This document shows positions 1 to 10,272 of a DNA stretch of 64,000 bases, piece after piece; positions within the stretch are counted from its first letter, which is position 1; each line of letters starts with the position of its first letter. Below the pieces are notes generated by a model, which was not told the origin of the DNA, made no database searches, and worked only from the letters and a program-made list of their open reading frames with translations. Source of the DNA: Bathymodiolus brooksi (Eukaryota > Mollusca > Bivalvia > Mytilida > Modiolidae); assembly GCA_963680875.1 (NCBI GenBank), contig OY804579.1, positions 19,267,804-19,331,803 of the forward strand, in the 5' to 3' direction. The translations under genes were made by a program, and so were the position numbers.

Positions 1-499
1 TTCCCGCAGTTCTCAGTAAAAGTTTAAATTTGACTCGGTCTTCATCGTGTAGAGCGGAAGGCATAACACCTATTTCATCTGCCAAAAGTGCTTAAATAAG
101 AAATGAAAACTATATTAGAAATTCGTTGTCATAGTTAATAACATTGTTCGTCCAGGTATGATAATTTTGGAAATTAGACCTAAATTATTAAAACAGAAGT
201 ATAATTGTCTTAGATCGCATATGATATACATGATTACAGGAATGTATTATTTGTGGTTGTCCATACTTCTGTTTTGTCTTTTTGTTTGGATTGTTGTTTT
301 TCTGTATATTGGTACTAATTTTTGTATATATTTGTACAGTTGTTTTTTCTATGTGTGTGAACTGTTTACACTGTTGTGTTTTCTTGAGTCTTGTTATTCT
401 ATTATCCCGTTGAATGCGTACGTCTGATATGAAACTGAATAATGAGACAATCGGAATGATGAAAATTTGTATATGTTCCGTTCCTTATCAAATAAATTA
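1..499. other. No gene recognised
   Basis: AT-rich sequence with T/G-rich stretches between 240 and 400. An 89-codon open frame on the plus strand (158-427) has a low-complexity, Leu/Tyr/Cys-rich translation typical of chance frames in AT-rich DNA. I see no domain or splice structure. Confidence 0.5.
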
Positions 500-757
500 C
501 ATCTGTGGTGTAATGGCTAGCGCTTTTGTGCTTAAGCATATATCTTAAAGGAGTAAGAGCAAAGATTGGATGGCGAGCGGCATTTCTTCACACAGACTGT
601 TGTTTCCGTAATATGACACTATCAAAATCCAACTAACCGTGTTGATTTATCACAAAGTGGGCATCATTATCAAATCGAAATGTAGCTTGTTGTCGCCATG
701 ATATAGCTGAAAAAAATTCTCACGTGGTGTTAAACAACAATCACTCACTCATTCTTT
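500..757 (+). repeat. Degenerate tRNA-derived SINE
   Basis: The 5' part resembles an A box (TGTGGTGTAATGGCTAGC, near 507). The 3' part carries the molluscan SINE body in worn form (CATGATATAGCTGAAAAAAA, then GTGGTGTTAAAC) and ends in a short ACTC-type tail near 740-757. The B box is not recognisable, so this is an old copy. Orientation is inferred from the tail. Confidence 0.6.
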
Positions 758-1843
758 ATCAAATTTGATAAAAAGATAACAACACAGAACGTTTTATGTG
801 TCAAAACATGTCGTGTTGATTTTTATTTTTATTTTTTGACTTGGTTTGAAGTTACAATTACATGTGCTATGTATTCATATATATTTCCAAACAATAATAA
901 AATGGAACTAAAACTGAAATAAGTCAAAATAGCGTTGCATAATTTGCTGAAATAAAGCATCATGATAAACGTGAAACAAGTAATATTTGAAGAAAAACAA
1001 CATGCATAATACAAATTGTTTTCACATGAATAATACCTTGGAAAGTTATATGCTACAGTAATACACCTTAGCTGCCATGAAATGACTTTATATGAATTTT
1101 TATCTGTAAATAATTGCAAATAAGGAAAGTTGAAGTAAAAAGATTTATTTTTTTTAAATGCTAAAATCAACAGACAAGAAATTGACTTTACTATTTTACT
1201 TAAGATTGGGGTTATTTCGTCTTCATTTTCATTTTTTTTTTTCATTTTCATTTTAAACATATTTTATTCATAAATAAATGAAATGGATTGCATAGCAGGC
1301 AATAGCCTATATAAATCCTCTCCATACACAAGGCAACAGCAACAATCAATAATGCATGCAGTTAATATTTACGATACACAATATAGAATTTCATACTCAA
1401 AGGGAAATAACTCGAGTATACAATAGCAGTCAGAAATCTCATATATTCAGTTATTGATACATGTAAGTAATTAACATTGATTAGATTTTATCGACAATTT
1501 GGCTGATATGAGATCTACTAATTTTTTTTAAATACAATTAGTTGCTATCTAAAAGTGTTACCAGTGTACGATGTTGCTAGATTTATTACCTCTCAATTTA
1601 ATTTAAATACTTAATTCATTTTAGAAATTTTTTATTAGCATGCAGTAGGTAATCATAGTGTAAATATGAGATTTATGACATTATATATACATGTATATAT
1701 TTATAAAACAAAATAAATTATAAATAGAATATCAATAAGTTAATTTAATTTAGTCATGTGAGAGGCTTAGTACCGATATTTGCAATCATGGTCCATCATA
1801 TGTGAGAATACTGTTATAGTTTAAAATGTTTAAAAAATTTAAT
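758..1843. other. No gene recognised
   Basis: AT-rich. A 143-codon minus-strand frame (1260-829) starts with a Lys/Glu/Asn run and continues Phe/Tyr/Ile-rich with no recognisable domain; it is most likely chance. The part from about 1680 could be the 3' untranslated end of the adjacent retrotransposon fragment, but nothing confirms this. Confidence 0.45.
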
Positions 1844-2383
1844 TTATATTACTATATTATTATCAAATCGTTTGCTCCGCTTAATAAAGGTATGTACTGC
1901 ACGAAGAAGTTTTACATTCTGATTATAATCAGAGGTTTCACTTCCATAAAGAATGGTTTGAATAGTAAATTCTATGTTAAGTTTATTAAAGGAATCAACA
2001 AGTTGTTGCCTATGAATATTGTATAAAGGGCAGTGCATAAAATAATGGGAGGGGCTTTCACAGGGATCATTGCAATGTGGGCAAGATGGTCTGTCAGATA
2101 AGTGATGTTGTTGCAAATGTAGATTTAGATTGCTAGCATCATTCCTTATCTGACAGTGTATGATATTTTCTTTTCTGTCACCTATATGAAAATATTTAGG
2201 CGAGGCTTTTGTACCAGAGTTCAGTCTTGTCTTAAATATATTAAGAGAAGGACTGGACTTTGTTGAGGCAGGCAGACCATTCCAGAGTCGTAACGTACAA
2301 GGGATGAAACTTTTGCTATATGAGACAGTATTACAAAAGGTTATTTCGTCTTGATCTGACCATGGAGCGTGTAGTGTACCTGA
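1844..2383 (-). pseudogene. 5'-truncated non-LTR retrotransposon, C-terminal end of reverse-transcriptase ORF
   Basis: An open frame of about 180 codons runs from an in-frame stop at 2384-2386 to a stop at 1844, without a credible start. The translation has the layout of the region that follows the polymerase domain in LINE-type ORF2 proteins. First comes SFIPCTLRLWNGLP (about residues 20-35), then YFHIGDRKENIIHCQIRN, then a zinc-binding-like knuckle SCPHCNDPCESPSHYFMHCP with the Cys-X2-Cys...His...Cys spacing seen at the end of many LINE polyproteins. No endonuclease or catalytic polymerase motif lies upstream, so the copy is a typical 5'-truncated dead insertion. Clade (CR1-, RTE- or Nimb-like) cannot be decided from this fragment. 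Confidence 0.75.
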
Positions 2384-3056
2384 TTACATTTTACGTTATC
2401 ACGGTCCCCAGAGTAACGAATAAATTTTACTGAACTTACATATTAAATTTAAATATTCAATAATTGAATTAAAAATTATTTTTAGAAATATACCTACTGA
2501 TAAAATTAATGAAATTAATCATATGACATATGCCTTATATTTGTAAAATATACATCTCCATATAAATACGAATATATGTAAACAGTATATTAATCTCTTT
2601 TTTAATGGCTTTGTCAACGGTCACCAGTTTTTGGTTAGCTATGTGTAGTCAATAGCTGATATTCTGTATTTGTGATAATCTTTCAAACAGCTTACATAAT
2701 ATAATGATGCACGTATAAAATGTTGGCGAGGTTTTGGGTTAATAGCTATTTTGGTGTCCCTCATATCCAGTAATCATAAGTTGAAAAATTAAAAATAAAT
2801 AAAAAATGACGCAAATTTTAAACCGTGTAGACATTCAGTGATGTGTCTGAAAGTGGACATAATATTGGTGCAAAATGGAAAATCCCTCATGTTAATTCTC
2901 AAAATTGGACATGGTGATATGTGAATTTGTGTGAAGTGTTCTGAAAATAAAAGATTGACATAAATATGAAGTGAAATACACAAAATGTTACCTTCTGCTA
3001 CACCTGGTATAAACAAAAACTTTTTTTAATTGAAGGATAAATAATAAATAATTATA
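2384..3056. other. No gene recognised
   Basis: AT-rich. A 75-codon minus-strand frame (3016-2789) is preceded by a pyrimidine tract and TTTTCAG, so an exon cannot be fully excluded, but its translation matches no family I know and lacks domain character. Confidence 0.4.
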
Positions 3057-3123
3057 TAATAATGTTGTGTTATCAATGACTATCCCACTATATGGCATAG
3101 TCATTGCTAACACAACATTATTA
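3057..3123. repeat. Near-perfect hairpin, 27-bp stem, 13-nt loop
   Basis: The left arm (3057-3083) and right arm (3097-3123) are complementary over 27 bp with a single mismatch; the loop is 3084-3096. A short run of TTA repeats follows. The size is like a pre-miRNA, but a small foldback element or miniature transposon is equally possible. Confidence 0.7.
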
Positions 3124-3802
3124 TTATTATTATGCTGACTTATATGTAGACAAAATATATTGAGAACTATTACAATAAAGGAGGTCATGCTATTGGTGAC
3201 TAATATATTGGATCAGATAGTCTTGAAAGTGTGAGAATATTCTTTGTTTCATTTAAGGCTTTAAAAATATAAAGATTTTTGAAGTATGAAATTTAATTAA
3301 CAACAATAACAAGTATTAAAAAACAGTAACATGAATAATAGACGACTATGATAGATTGACAGATTGGATCCGCCCCCTTGCACGTGGATTAGCTATATAT
3401 AAGCTTCACAAACAGCTGAAAACCCAACCTTCACCGCGTGAAACTGGCATAGTAGATGTACTATTTTCGCATAGTATATCAACGCTATATAATTCTTTGT
3501 GATATATGCCAAAATATCGTATTAGAGAAGAAATTTACAGAAAGCATAATAATGATCAATAGAATCACAAATTTCTTCTGTTGTTTGTTTATAAATAACA
3601 GAAATTATAGAAAATACGAGTGAACCATCAATATTATGATAACTTGAATTCAGTCAATTAAATTTAATCTCTATATATTAATATACATTTTTGAGTGTTA
3701 AATTTTAAATTGAACAAAAAAAATTATTTTGATATTCTTGGAATCATAAAGGGAACTTATTGTGTTTCTATTTTTCTTTCTTTCTTTTCTTTTTTTTCTT
3801 TC
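3124..3802. other. No gene recognised; pyrimidine tract at the end
   Basis: AT-rich with no long open frame. A T/C-rich tract (about 3764-3806) built from CTTT/TTTCT units precedes the SINE fragment that follows. Confidence 0.5.
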
Positions 3803-3892
3803 TCTGGTTTCCTCCACTAATAAAACTGATCGCCACGATACAACTGAGATATTGTTGAAAGTGGCGTTAAACACCATAAACCAAACCTAACC
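3803..3892 (+). repeat. SINE body fragment
   Basis: Carries GGTTTCCTCCACTAATAAAA and then GTGGCGTTAAACACC, the conserved body and 3' end shared with the SINEs at 46548-46800 and, inverted, at 44770, 45947 and 50600. The tRNA-like head is missing. The tail is CATAAACC/AAACC-rich. Confidence 0.75.
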
Positions 3893-3904
3893 AACACGTT
3901 TTGT

Positions 3905-4035
3905 ATATATGAATAACATGGCGAGTGTCTTATAAGAAGCAGGAACTGCTTATCCTACGCGAGCACCTGGGTTCACCTCCGTGAATTGGTGGGCTCCGTG
4001 TTGCTCATCTTTTTTAGTTTTCTGGGTTGTGTTCT
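3905..4035 (+). repeat. Dispersed mussel-type repeat (AAGCAGGAACTGC family), partial
   Basis: Begins near TAACATGGCGAGTG, then AAGCAGGAACTGCTTA, GAGCACCTGGGTTCAC and GTGTTGCTCAT...TTTAGTTTTCTG. The same order of blocks occurs at 9611, 11065, 12667 and 42530. No coding capacity. Confidence 0.75.
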
Positions 4036-4054
4036 GTTATGTAGCAGTTATTTA

Positions 4055-4207
4055 TATACAATTATAGTCTTTTGTTGCGGTCAATACGAGTTTTTATGGA
4101 CCTTAAAAACGATATTCACCGAAGCCTTTAGGCTGAGGTGAATATTGATTTCTAGGGTCCATAAAAACTCGTATTAACCGATACAAAAGACTGTAATTGT
4201 TTTATTA
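4055..4207. repeat. Foldback hairpin 1, CCGA/GAGG apex
   Basis: Long inverted repeat. The outer arms match around TACGAGTTTTTATGGACC (left, near 4086) and its complement (right, near 4158). The apex is CCGAAGCC (4119-4126), loop TTTA, GGCTGAGG (4131-4138). It pairs fully except for two adjacent G-A oppositions. The right end reads AATTGTTTTATTA, shared with the hairpin ending at 36536. Confidence 0.85.
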
Positions 4208-6518
4208 CAATAAGCGAAAACGAAAGTGAAATCAAGTCAATACGAGTTTTAATCAAACTATATCAAATTTTACGGAATGTCAGGTGACAGCATGATAGCC
4301 AATACAATTGTTTAAAGAAAATCATTATGTAATAATACATCTTATGGCCTTACTTAATTGACAAGTGGAACATATCCGTTGTCATTCGTGACACAAATAT
4401 TCCATAACGATCAACCAAGTCATGGTGGCGACTACGATTATTGCATAAAAGATTTATAATTAATTTAAGAAAGGGAAAAAATAAACTATTGAAACAGACA
4501 TCTTAGTTTAAAAATATGTATATAAAAAGTGTATATATATTGAACACGCAAAGTATTAAAACTAGCGGTAGAAATATTAAATATGAAATATAATGCGCCA
4601 CACAATACACACATGTTATATATTATTGCAAAGAGGAATGTTTGAACTCAAAGTGTCAGATGTAACAGGGGGTCATTAGTGTAAATCATTTATACCGGGA
4701 CTATAATATTGTGTCGGATTACAGAAGTGGTAGGTGTTGGAATAACCAAAGATTTATTAAAATGAAAATTAATGGAATATTTTGCAATAATTTAATTTGA
4801 TGTGAATACTGCAATCTAATTTGCTGATCCATCTGGAGCAACTTTTGATATACTTGATAATTTGTGTTGCTATTATGACCCACGTCGCCAGCATATTCAT
4901 TCGCGACAAATTCAAATAGTCCCATGAAATAATCGTAATCAAAATCGAGGAATCATTAAATTTGGTTGTAAAAATTAAATTATAAGGAATATGTTTAAGC
5001 TTTGAACAGGTATAACCTGTTCAGAAATTGAACATATTCCTTAACTAGAGAATTGAATTTGGTTGTATAACAGTATGTCGGAAATGTCAGAAAGGGATTC
5101 AAACAATTTTCACTGTAACGTCTGTCAGCTTACAGGGCATACCTCTTCCTGTCTATGTACTTGACAAAGTCAATGCAATATGATACATAATTGTAAGCAA
5201 TCATGTTTGACGTCTCAGGATATTGACCGGAATCATCAAAGTAGAATTTTTTTTTCTTTTTGAGAAAATGAGTTTCATTGACAATAAACGTCCGGAGAAA
5301 TATGATTTCTAACGTTTGTTTTCACCTAATCCAAGACATTCTATCAAGTCTGGAATAACAACTCTTCCTTCTATCACCTGAAAAACTTTTAAGTGTACAG
5401 ACACTTGGATATATGTTCTCTTTCTGCATTTTTGGTAACATTTTGAATGTAATGTCTCTCAAAATACCAGAACAATAGAAGCAAACATAAAAGGAAGCAG
5501 TCTGGTTTCGGCCAAAGTACAGTTATAACTCCCCAACAGTTTTATACATTAATTGCTACTATGTCATGCCATCTCTAGTATGGGTTGCTTAGAAATGTCA
5601 AAAATGAAAAGATCCACTCACAATTATTTCATGTTAAGGTATGCGAGCTAAGGCTCCCTTGCATGTATTTCGCAGCGTACACTAATCGTCAGAGTTGGAC
5701 GTCGGGATTGGGCCAATAAGATAGAACATACTTTTTAATAGTTATATCAGCAGGGTAATTAGCTAACACAGATTAATGAAGAAAAACTAACTCGCGGTTA
5801 ATGTGGACATTATCGTGTCACCAGAACGACACTTAAGTTTAGTTCAATACGATTTCTAATTGGAATTGTGACTACGGTTATAGAAACTGTGAGATTGACT
5901 AAGATTAATCCACAAAAGAAGTAAAATTGTTATGACGTCATCATTGAAATCCAGTTAAGAGTTTTGAAACATCCTAGCAACGATGAGGTTTAGGACAAAT
6001 TGTGATATTTTTTTTTATTATTATTTTTTTTTTGATAATCGATTCCTGGATAATTAGTTATGGTAGAAAGTAAATCTATTTGATTAAATTATGATTCAAA
6101 TTTTATTATATGTAAAATTTCAACATGTAATGCCTTTTGTTTGAGCTTTATAATAAACAGTTCATTGTTGCGTTTACAAACGTCTTGAATTTAAAGTGAA
6201 TAAATCATTAGATCATCAAATATTAAACAAATTTGTTTTTGTCATCTTGTGTTAGGTCTGTAAAAACTGTAATTACAGATTACGTGATCTTACACGTGTC
6301 CATGCGACCTTGTTACGGCATGTACTATAAATTAGTTTTATTTTAATTATCTCATTTTAAACCGTTTCCGGTACGTATTCCGTGTGTGTTTTAATTCCCA
6401 TAACTATGCGTCTTTTGAGATTTGAAAGCTGCACTAATTATATAAGATATGTCATGCCTAACCTTTTTTTGAAAACTAGCACAAATATAAAACCTTTGAC
6501 GTCAATGGAAGTTAATTA
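4208..6518. other. No gene recognised
   Basis: If the polycystin-like gene continues leftward, this stretch would lie in one of its introns. A 68-codon minus-strand frame (4925-4719) has no recognisable domain. One stem-loop (4983-5043) is listed separately. A TGACGTCA palindrome occurs near 5934; alone it has no weight as a regulatory site. Confidence 0.4.
4983..5043. repeat. Pre-miRNA-like stem-loop
   Basis: The arms pair around TAAGGAATATGTT at the base and GAACAGGT next to a loop of about four bases, with a small internal mismatch region. Total length is about 61 nt. The geometry fits a short hairpin precursor, but there is no evidence of expression. Confidence 0.55.
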
Positions 6519-6737
6519 CGAAATAAGTCATGGAAGCCAGAATGTGTTGGGAGTTTTAACATGGATTGGCGGATATTAGTATTTTATCCTGAGCCAGAAG
6601 CGAGGGATAAAATTTAAAATGTGTTGGGAGCTTTAACATGGATTGGCGGATATTAGTATTTTATCCTGAGCCAGAAGCGATATCTGCCAATCCATGTTAA
6701 AACTCAAAACACATTTTGGCTTCCATGATTTATTTCG
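6519..6737. repeat. Foldback hairpin 2 with internally duplicated arm
   Basis: The left arm (6519-6575) is complementary to the right arm (6681-6737). Between them the left-arm segment starting AATGTGTTGG at 6541 is repeated at 6618 (period 77 bp), so two left arms face one right arm. Inside, ATTTTATCC and GGATAAAAT bracket CTGAGCCAGAAGCGA. An 65-codon frame over the left arm is a by-product. Confidence 0.8.
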
Positions 6738-7129
6738 ATTCTGATATGTCTAAGAGTACAAATACGGTAGTATGCTTTGATTGGAAGACGGTAATTTATA
6801 TTTACGTTTGCGGAAAATGTCGCACACAATTTAGTTAACAAAGCGAAAGAAGGAGGTTATGCCATAATTAAGTATATACAATTAACTTAATCTGTTTATG
6901 AATAGACAACATGTTCAACCTTATATATTATGCATGTTTAACGGCACATTAAAGAATATTTCAGTTTGTGCATGTATATGGGAGTCAGTGTTTATGTTCT
7001 TGGAAACCAGTCAAAAAAAACTTGATATCTAGTTACGTGAATACGAATCTTTGCTGGAAATAACCCTTAATCAAGTACGCTCAAAATCAACAGATTAGAA
7101 CGCCAAATTATTTAGAAAATTTTTCTGTC
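6738..7129. other. No gene recognised
   Basis: AT-rich, with no open frame of note and no clear repeat. Confidence 0.45.
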
Positions 7130-7360
7130 TATATACTATGCCTGAGGGAGAATGAACATTGGTCTTAATAATAAATACATTATTTATTTCAATAATGGTT
7201 ACATTTTATAAATCATATCAGTGCCGAAACACTGACTTCTGAGTGTGATATTCCCCCCGGAACCAGCGACAGCAACATAATATGCAGATATCTATATTTG
7301 CATGCATCACGCGTTTCTGTAATAACTTTTATCAGTTAAACTCAAATCTTTTGAAAGTCA
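7130..7360 (-). repeat. Dispersed three-module repeat (A-B-C), satellite progenitor family
   Basis: On the minus strand the order is module A (7358-7283, with CTGATAAAAGTTATTACAG and GAAACGCGTGATGC), module B (near 7260-7200, with GTGTTTCGGCACTGA) and module C (near 7180-7136, with CTCCCTCAGGCATAG). This is the same order as at 48955-49260. Module A aligns with the 115-bp satellite monomer. Confidence 0.7.
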
Positions 7361-7857
7361 AATATCATGATAGCCAATATGAGCAATGGTTACAACATAT
7401 GGACAGTAGATCACTGACCTAATGGATATCCCAAGCAAAATTTACCATATAATGGTCTATTGTGTAGATCTTGCTACAGCCCTTGGGATGACTGTTTAGA
7501 TAGATTTACAAAACAAACATCCAATCACGGACATAGTGGTCCCATGCTCATGGGAAAATGCTTGCTTAGAACTCTGGACAGAACTTAATAGCACAGCCCC
7601 ACCAGATAATTTTACCTTGTTTCGTCTATGATAATTGATATGTTAAAACTAATTTTGATATTAGATCAAGAATTTTTACAGGTCAGATGATGTTAGAAAA
7701 ATACGAGTACGTCATGCCGTTATCGAAAAACAATGGGGGAAGCTTCCAAAAAAATATTTAACAATCGAGTAGTCGATAGTAAATAACAAATAGTCCACTC
7801 TACCAGTGAATGTATTTATTTTATATAAAGTTAACATGACGTTAATATACGTTAGCT
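7361..7857. other. No gene recognised
   Basis: Mixed AT-rich sequence without long open frames or obvious repeats. Confidence 0.4.
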
Positions 7858-8015
7858 ATTTAAGGATTGATCGCAATTTTTATTCGGTTGATGAAGAAAT
7901 AACCTCAATCAGGTTGTACACACCGCGTAACCCGTTACGCAAGGGTGTGTACGTACAACCTGATGGAGGTTATTTCGAATGAACCGAACAAATAATTTCG
8001 ATCAATCCTTATAAA
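7858..8015. repeat. Foldback hairpin 3
   Basis: Arms extend over about 70 bp each: AAGGATTGATCG outside, then GAAATAACCTC, CAGGTTGTAC and ACACC, each followed by its complement on the right. The apex is GCGTAAC-CC-GTTACGC near 7927-7942. The stem sequence differs from all other foldbacks in the window and the CCGA/GAGG apex is absent. Confidence 0.85.
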
Positions 8016-8738
8016 TTAATTCAAACTTTTTTTGTTATGATATTGAAAAATATATTAATTTTTTTCAAAATAAGGCAAATACTCGGAAATAAATTTAAAT
8101 AACCCCAAAGGTGCTTCATTTAAAGAAAATCACCTGATGATAACGACACGCGACGCCTTGAGAACGATGTCTATTTTTCGATTCCGTACATTGACAATTA
8201 ACCACAACTTTGTAAACCAATCAAAACACGTATAGAATGACATGTGACTCTAAAATTAATCTATAAAACAAATATCGAGATGCTATGTATGTCTACATAT
8301 TATATAACCTAATGCTCCAGTAAATGTACGGTGCACCAGCAATTTGATAACGATATGGTATCCGAGTAAGACTATCATAGTCCACTCGACTATTTCTGTT
8401 ATGTACACGGTGTTAATGTACATTAAAATAAAACATAAATGTTAATGCAGTATATGTCAATATATGATATTGGTATATCAGAGTGCTATGTATATATCAT
8501 AACAAAACGTGATGTCTTACCTCCTGATATTTCTGGTCAAAACAAAAAGTAATAATTAAATAAAACTCAATTTAATGTAGAATAGACCAATATAATGTTT
8601 TATAACACTCTGTTATTTCCCCATAACTGTAAACAAAAACAATATAAAAGTATACGCTACATTTTTTCCACGTATTTTTGTATATTCTGCACTTTTCTTT
8701 CTAATAAAGTCAATATTCGTATTAGCTACAACATATAT
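8016..8738. other. No gene recognised
   Basis: AT-rich. Possibly intron or 3' flank of the polycystin-like gene on the minus strand, but no further exon could be identified. Confidence 0.4.
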
Positions 8739-8739
8739 T

Positions 8740-9137
8740 GCTTACGTTGACAACAATACAGATGGTAGGATTGTTACAACATATATTTCATATTACCAAA
8801 CTTGGATTTTCAAATAAAACATCAAGCAAATTATAATACGATATTCCTGTATATCTGCAATACTAGTTACTCATTGTTTATTATTATTTTAATGTCACTG
8901 TTGTTCAGATAACGAACTTTTGGCACAAAATGAAAATTATTTACGTTGACAACAGTACATTTGGTAGGATTGCTACAACATACATTTCTTATAGCCTAAA
9001 CTTGTATTTCAAATTAAAACATCAAGCAAATTACAATACGATATTCCTTACAGAAGTAATTATAGCTACATATTATGTATCATTATGCTTATATCACTGT
9101 TGTTCAGATAACAGACATTTGTCACAAAATGAACAAT
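8740..9137. repeat. Direct tandem duplication, 2 x about 199 bp
   Basis: CGTTGACAAC at 8745 and again at 8944 start diverged copies that both contain AAACATCAAGCAAATTA and end in CACTGTTGTTCAGATAAC...CACAAAATGAA. It lies directly beyond the donor site of the third detected polycystin-like exon, inside the presumed next intron. No coding content. Confidence 0.75.
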
Positions 9138-9165
9138 AGTCCGTTAAATTAACTTGATAACTTAC

Positions 9166-9353
9166 TTGTTTCTAGTAATTCTGTTTGGTTGATTCGTGAT
9201 ATGCCATTAATATTAATGAACGACGATGTTGACTTGTTGTACACTAATATTGACCATTCGTAATCAGTTTCAGACGTGTCACACTCGCCACAATTAGCAT
9301 TAAGAATCAACAGTGAGTTTTTGGACAGCTTCGTCAAGCAATTTCTCTTGCAT
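9166..9353 (-). CDS. Polycystin-1-like/REJ protein, third detected exon
   Basis: A 188-bp internal exon. The acceptor is ATTTTAG next to 9353 and the donor is GTAAGT starting at 9165. It enters with one base that completes the split codon from exon 10940-10273 and leaves after one base. The translation contains CKRNCLTKLSKNSLLILNA, then CGEC and YEWS. This is the Cys-X3-Cys...(Leu-rich)...Cys-X2-Cys...Tyr-X-Trp pattern of the REJ module in polycystin-1, PKDREJ and sea urchin sperm receptor for egg jelly. Two N-glycosylation sequons (NKS, NQT) fit an extracellular location. Phase match and shared family make it very likely the same gene as the two exons to the right. The following exons (rest of REJ, GPS/GAIN, PLAT, channel-like membrane domain) were not found to the left; they may be short, lie in this AT-rich stretch, or fall outside the window. 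Confidence 0.8.
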
Positions 9354-9610
9354 CTAAAATTTTCAATAGTAAATGTTGATATGTCTTTATTTTTCATAAT
9401 GCATCTTTTGTTTAATCAATTTGATAAAAATCAAATGTTATATATAAATGTTGATAGAAGATATAAAATAACATTAAATGTAATACAATAACATGGTCCG
9501 TGTTGGAAAGTAAAGCAATGTTCTTCTAATGTCATAAGTACTGTTAGATTACAGTGTATTGCTGGACAAAAAAACATAATAAAGTTCCCATCGACCTATA
9601 CAACTTATTA

Positions 9611-9745
9611 CTATATGAGTAACATCGCCGGTGCATTATAAGAAACAGGAACTGCCTACCTGTCACGAGCACCTGCCACGAGCACCTGGGTCTACCCATG
9701 TTTTTGTTGTTGTCAATGTTACTCATCGTTTTAGTTTTCTGTGTT
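9611..9745 (+). repeat. Dispersed mussel-type repeat (AAGCAGGAACTGC family), partial
   Basis: Contains GAAACAGGAACTGCCTACC, CACGAGCACCTG twice (a short internal duplication), GGGTCTACCC and GTTACTCATCGTTTTAG. Located in the intron between the second and third detected exons of the minus-strand gene. Confidence 0.7.
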
Positions 9746-9756
9746 TTGTATTGGTT

Positions 9757-9791
<35 letters not shown>

Positions 9792-9792
9792 G
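9757..9792. repeat. (TTG)n microsatellite
   Basis: About 11 to 12 TTG units inside the 3' part of the dispersed repeat. Poly-C (about 9892-9905) follows 100 bp later. The 100-codon plus frame over this stretch is Leu/Val-rich only because of the repeat. Confidence 0.9.
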
Positions 9793-10272
9793 GTTGTAAT
9801 TTATTGTTTGTTTTTTATTTGGTTTTTCTTTTTATCTTTGTACTGTATCTTGTATACCCAATGTTACCAGTGTTTCTGGATTGTCTCTTGTTCCCCCCCC
9901 CCCCTCCCCCCTCCCTCTTTCGGTTTTCTCTAACGTTTATATACATGTAATGCAATTGATGATACTGTATTTGTCATGTAGTTTTGAACTACAATTTAAC
10001 ATCTAGGACATCCATCTAATTTATTTCAATTGTAATACAGTGAAGCCTTTCTAATGTGAACACAGGTGAAATCAACTAAGTTGTTCAGACTAGACAGGTA
10101 TATCGATTAGATAGGTTTAAAATGCAATTTTAGACATTTGGGCTAAATTACTGATTTATTTACTAATGATTTTGAATTATTCAGTGTTCGTTTTAGACAG
10201 ATTTGACTATATCATTTTAGTGTAAACGTACAATAGGGTTTTGAAAACATTTATCATAAATTTAAAACTTAC

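Noticed and set aside
829..1260. 143-codon minus-strand frame
   Set aside because: The longest frame outside known genes, but it is Phe/Tyr/Ile/Asn-rich with a Lys/Glu run from a poly-T/CTTTT tract, and has no domain, signal or splice partner.
2789..3016. Possible exon after a TTTTCAG acceptor on the minus strand
   Set aside because: The translation has no recognisable family, the donor side is weak and the composition is that of the surrounding AT-rich DNA.
4719..4925. Possible further exon of the polycystin-like gene on the minus strand
   Set aside because: Direction fits, but the translation lacks REJ, GPS or PLAT character and no acceptor in the required phase was evident.
9631..9950. 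Overlapping 69- and 100-codon frames rich in Leu/Val and ending in a Pro run
   Set aside because: Produced by the (TTG)n microsatellite and the poly-C tract.
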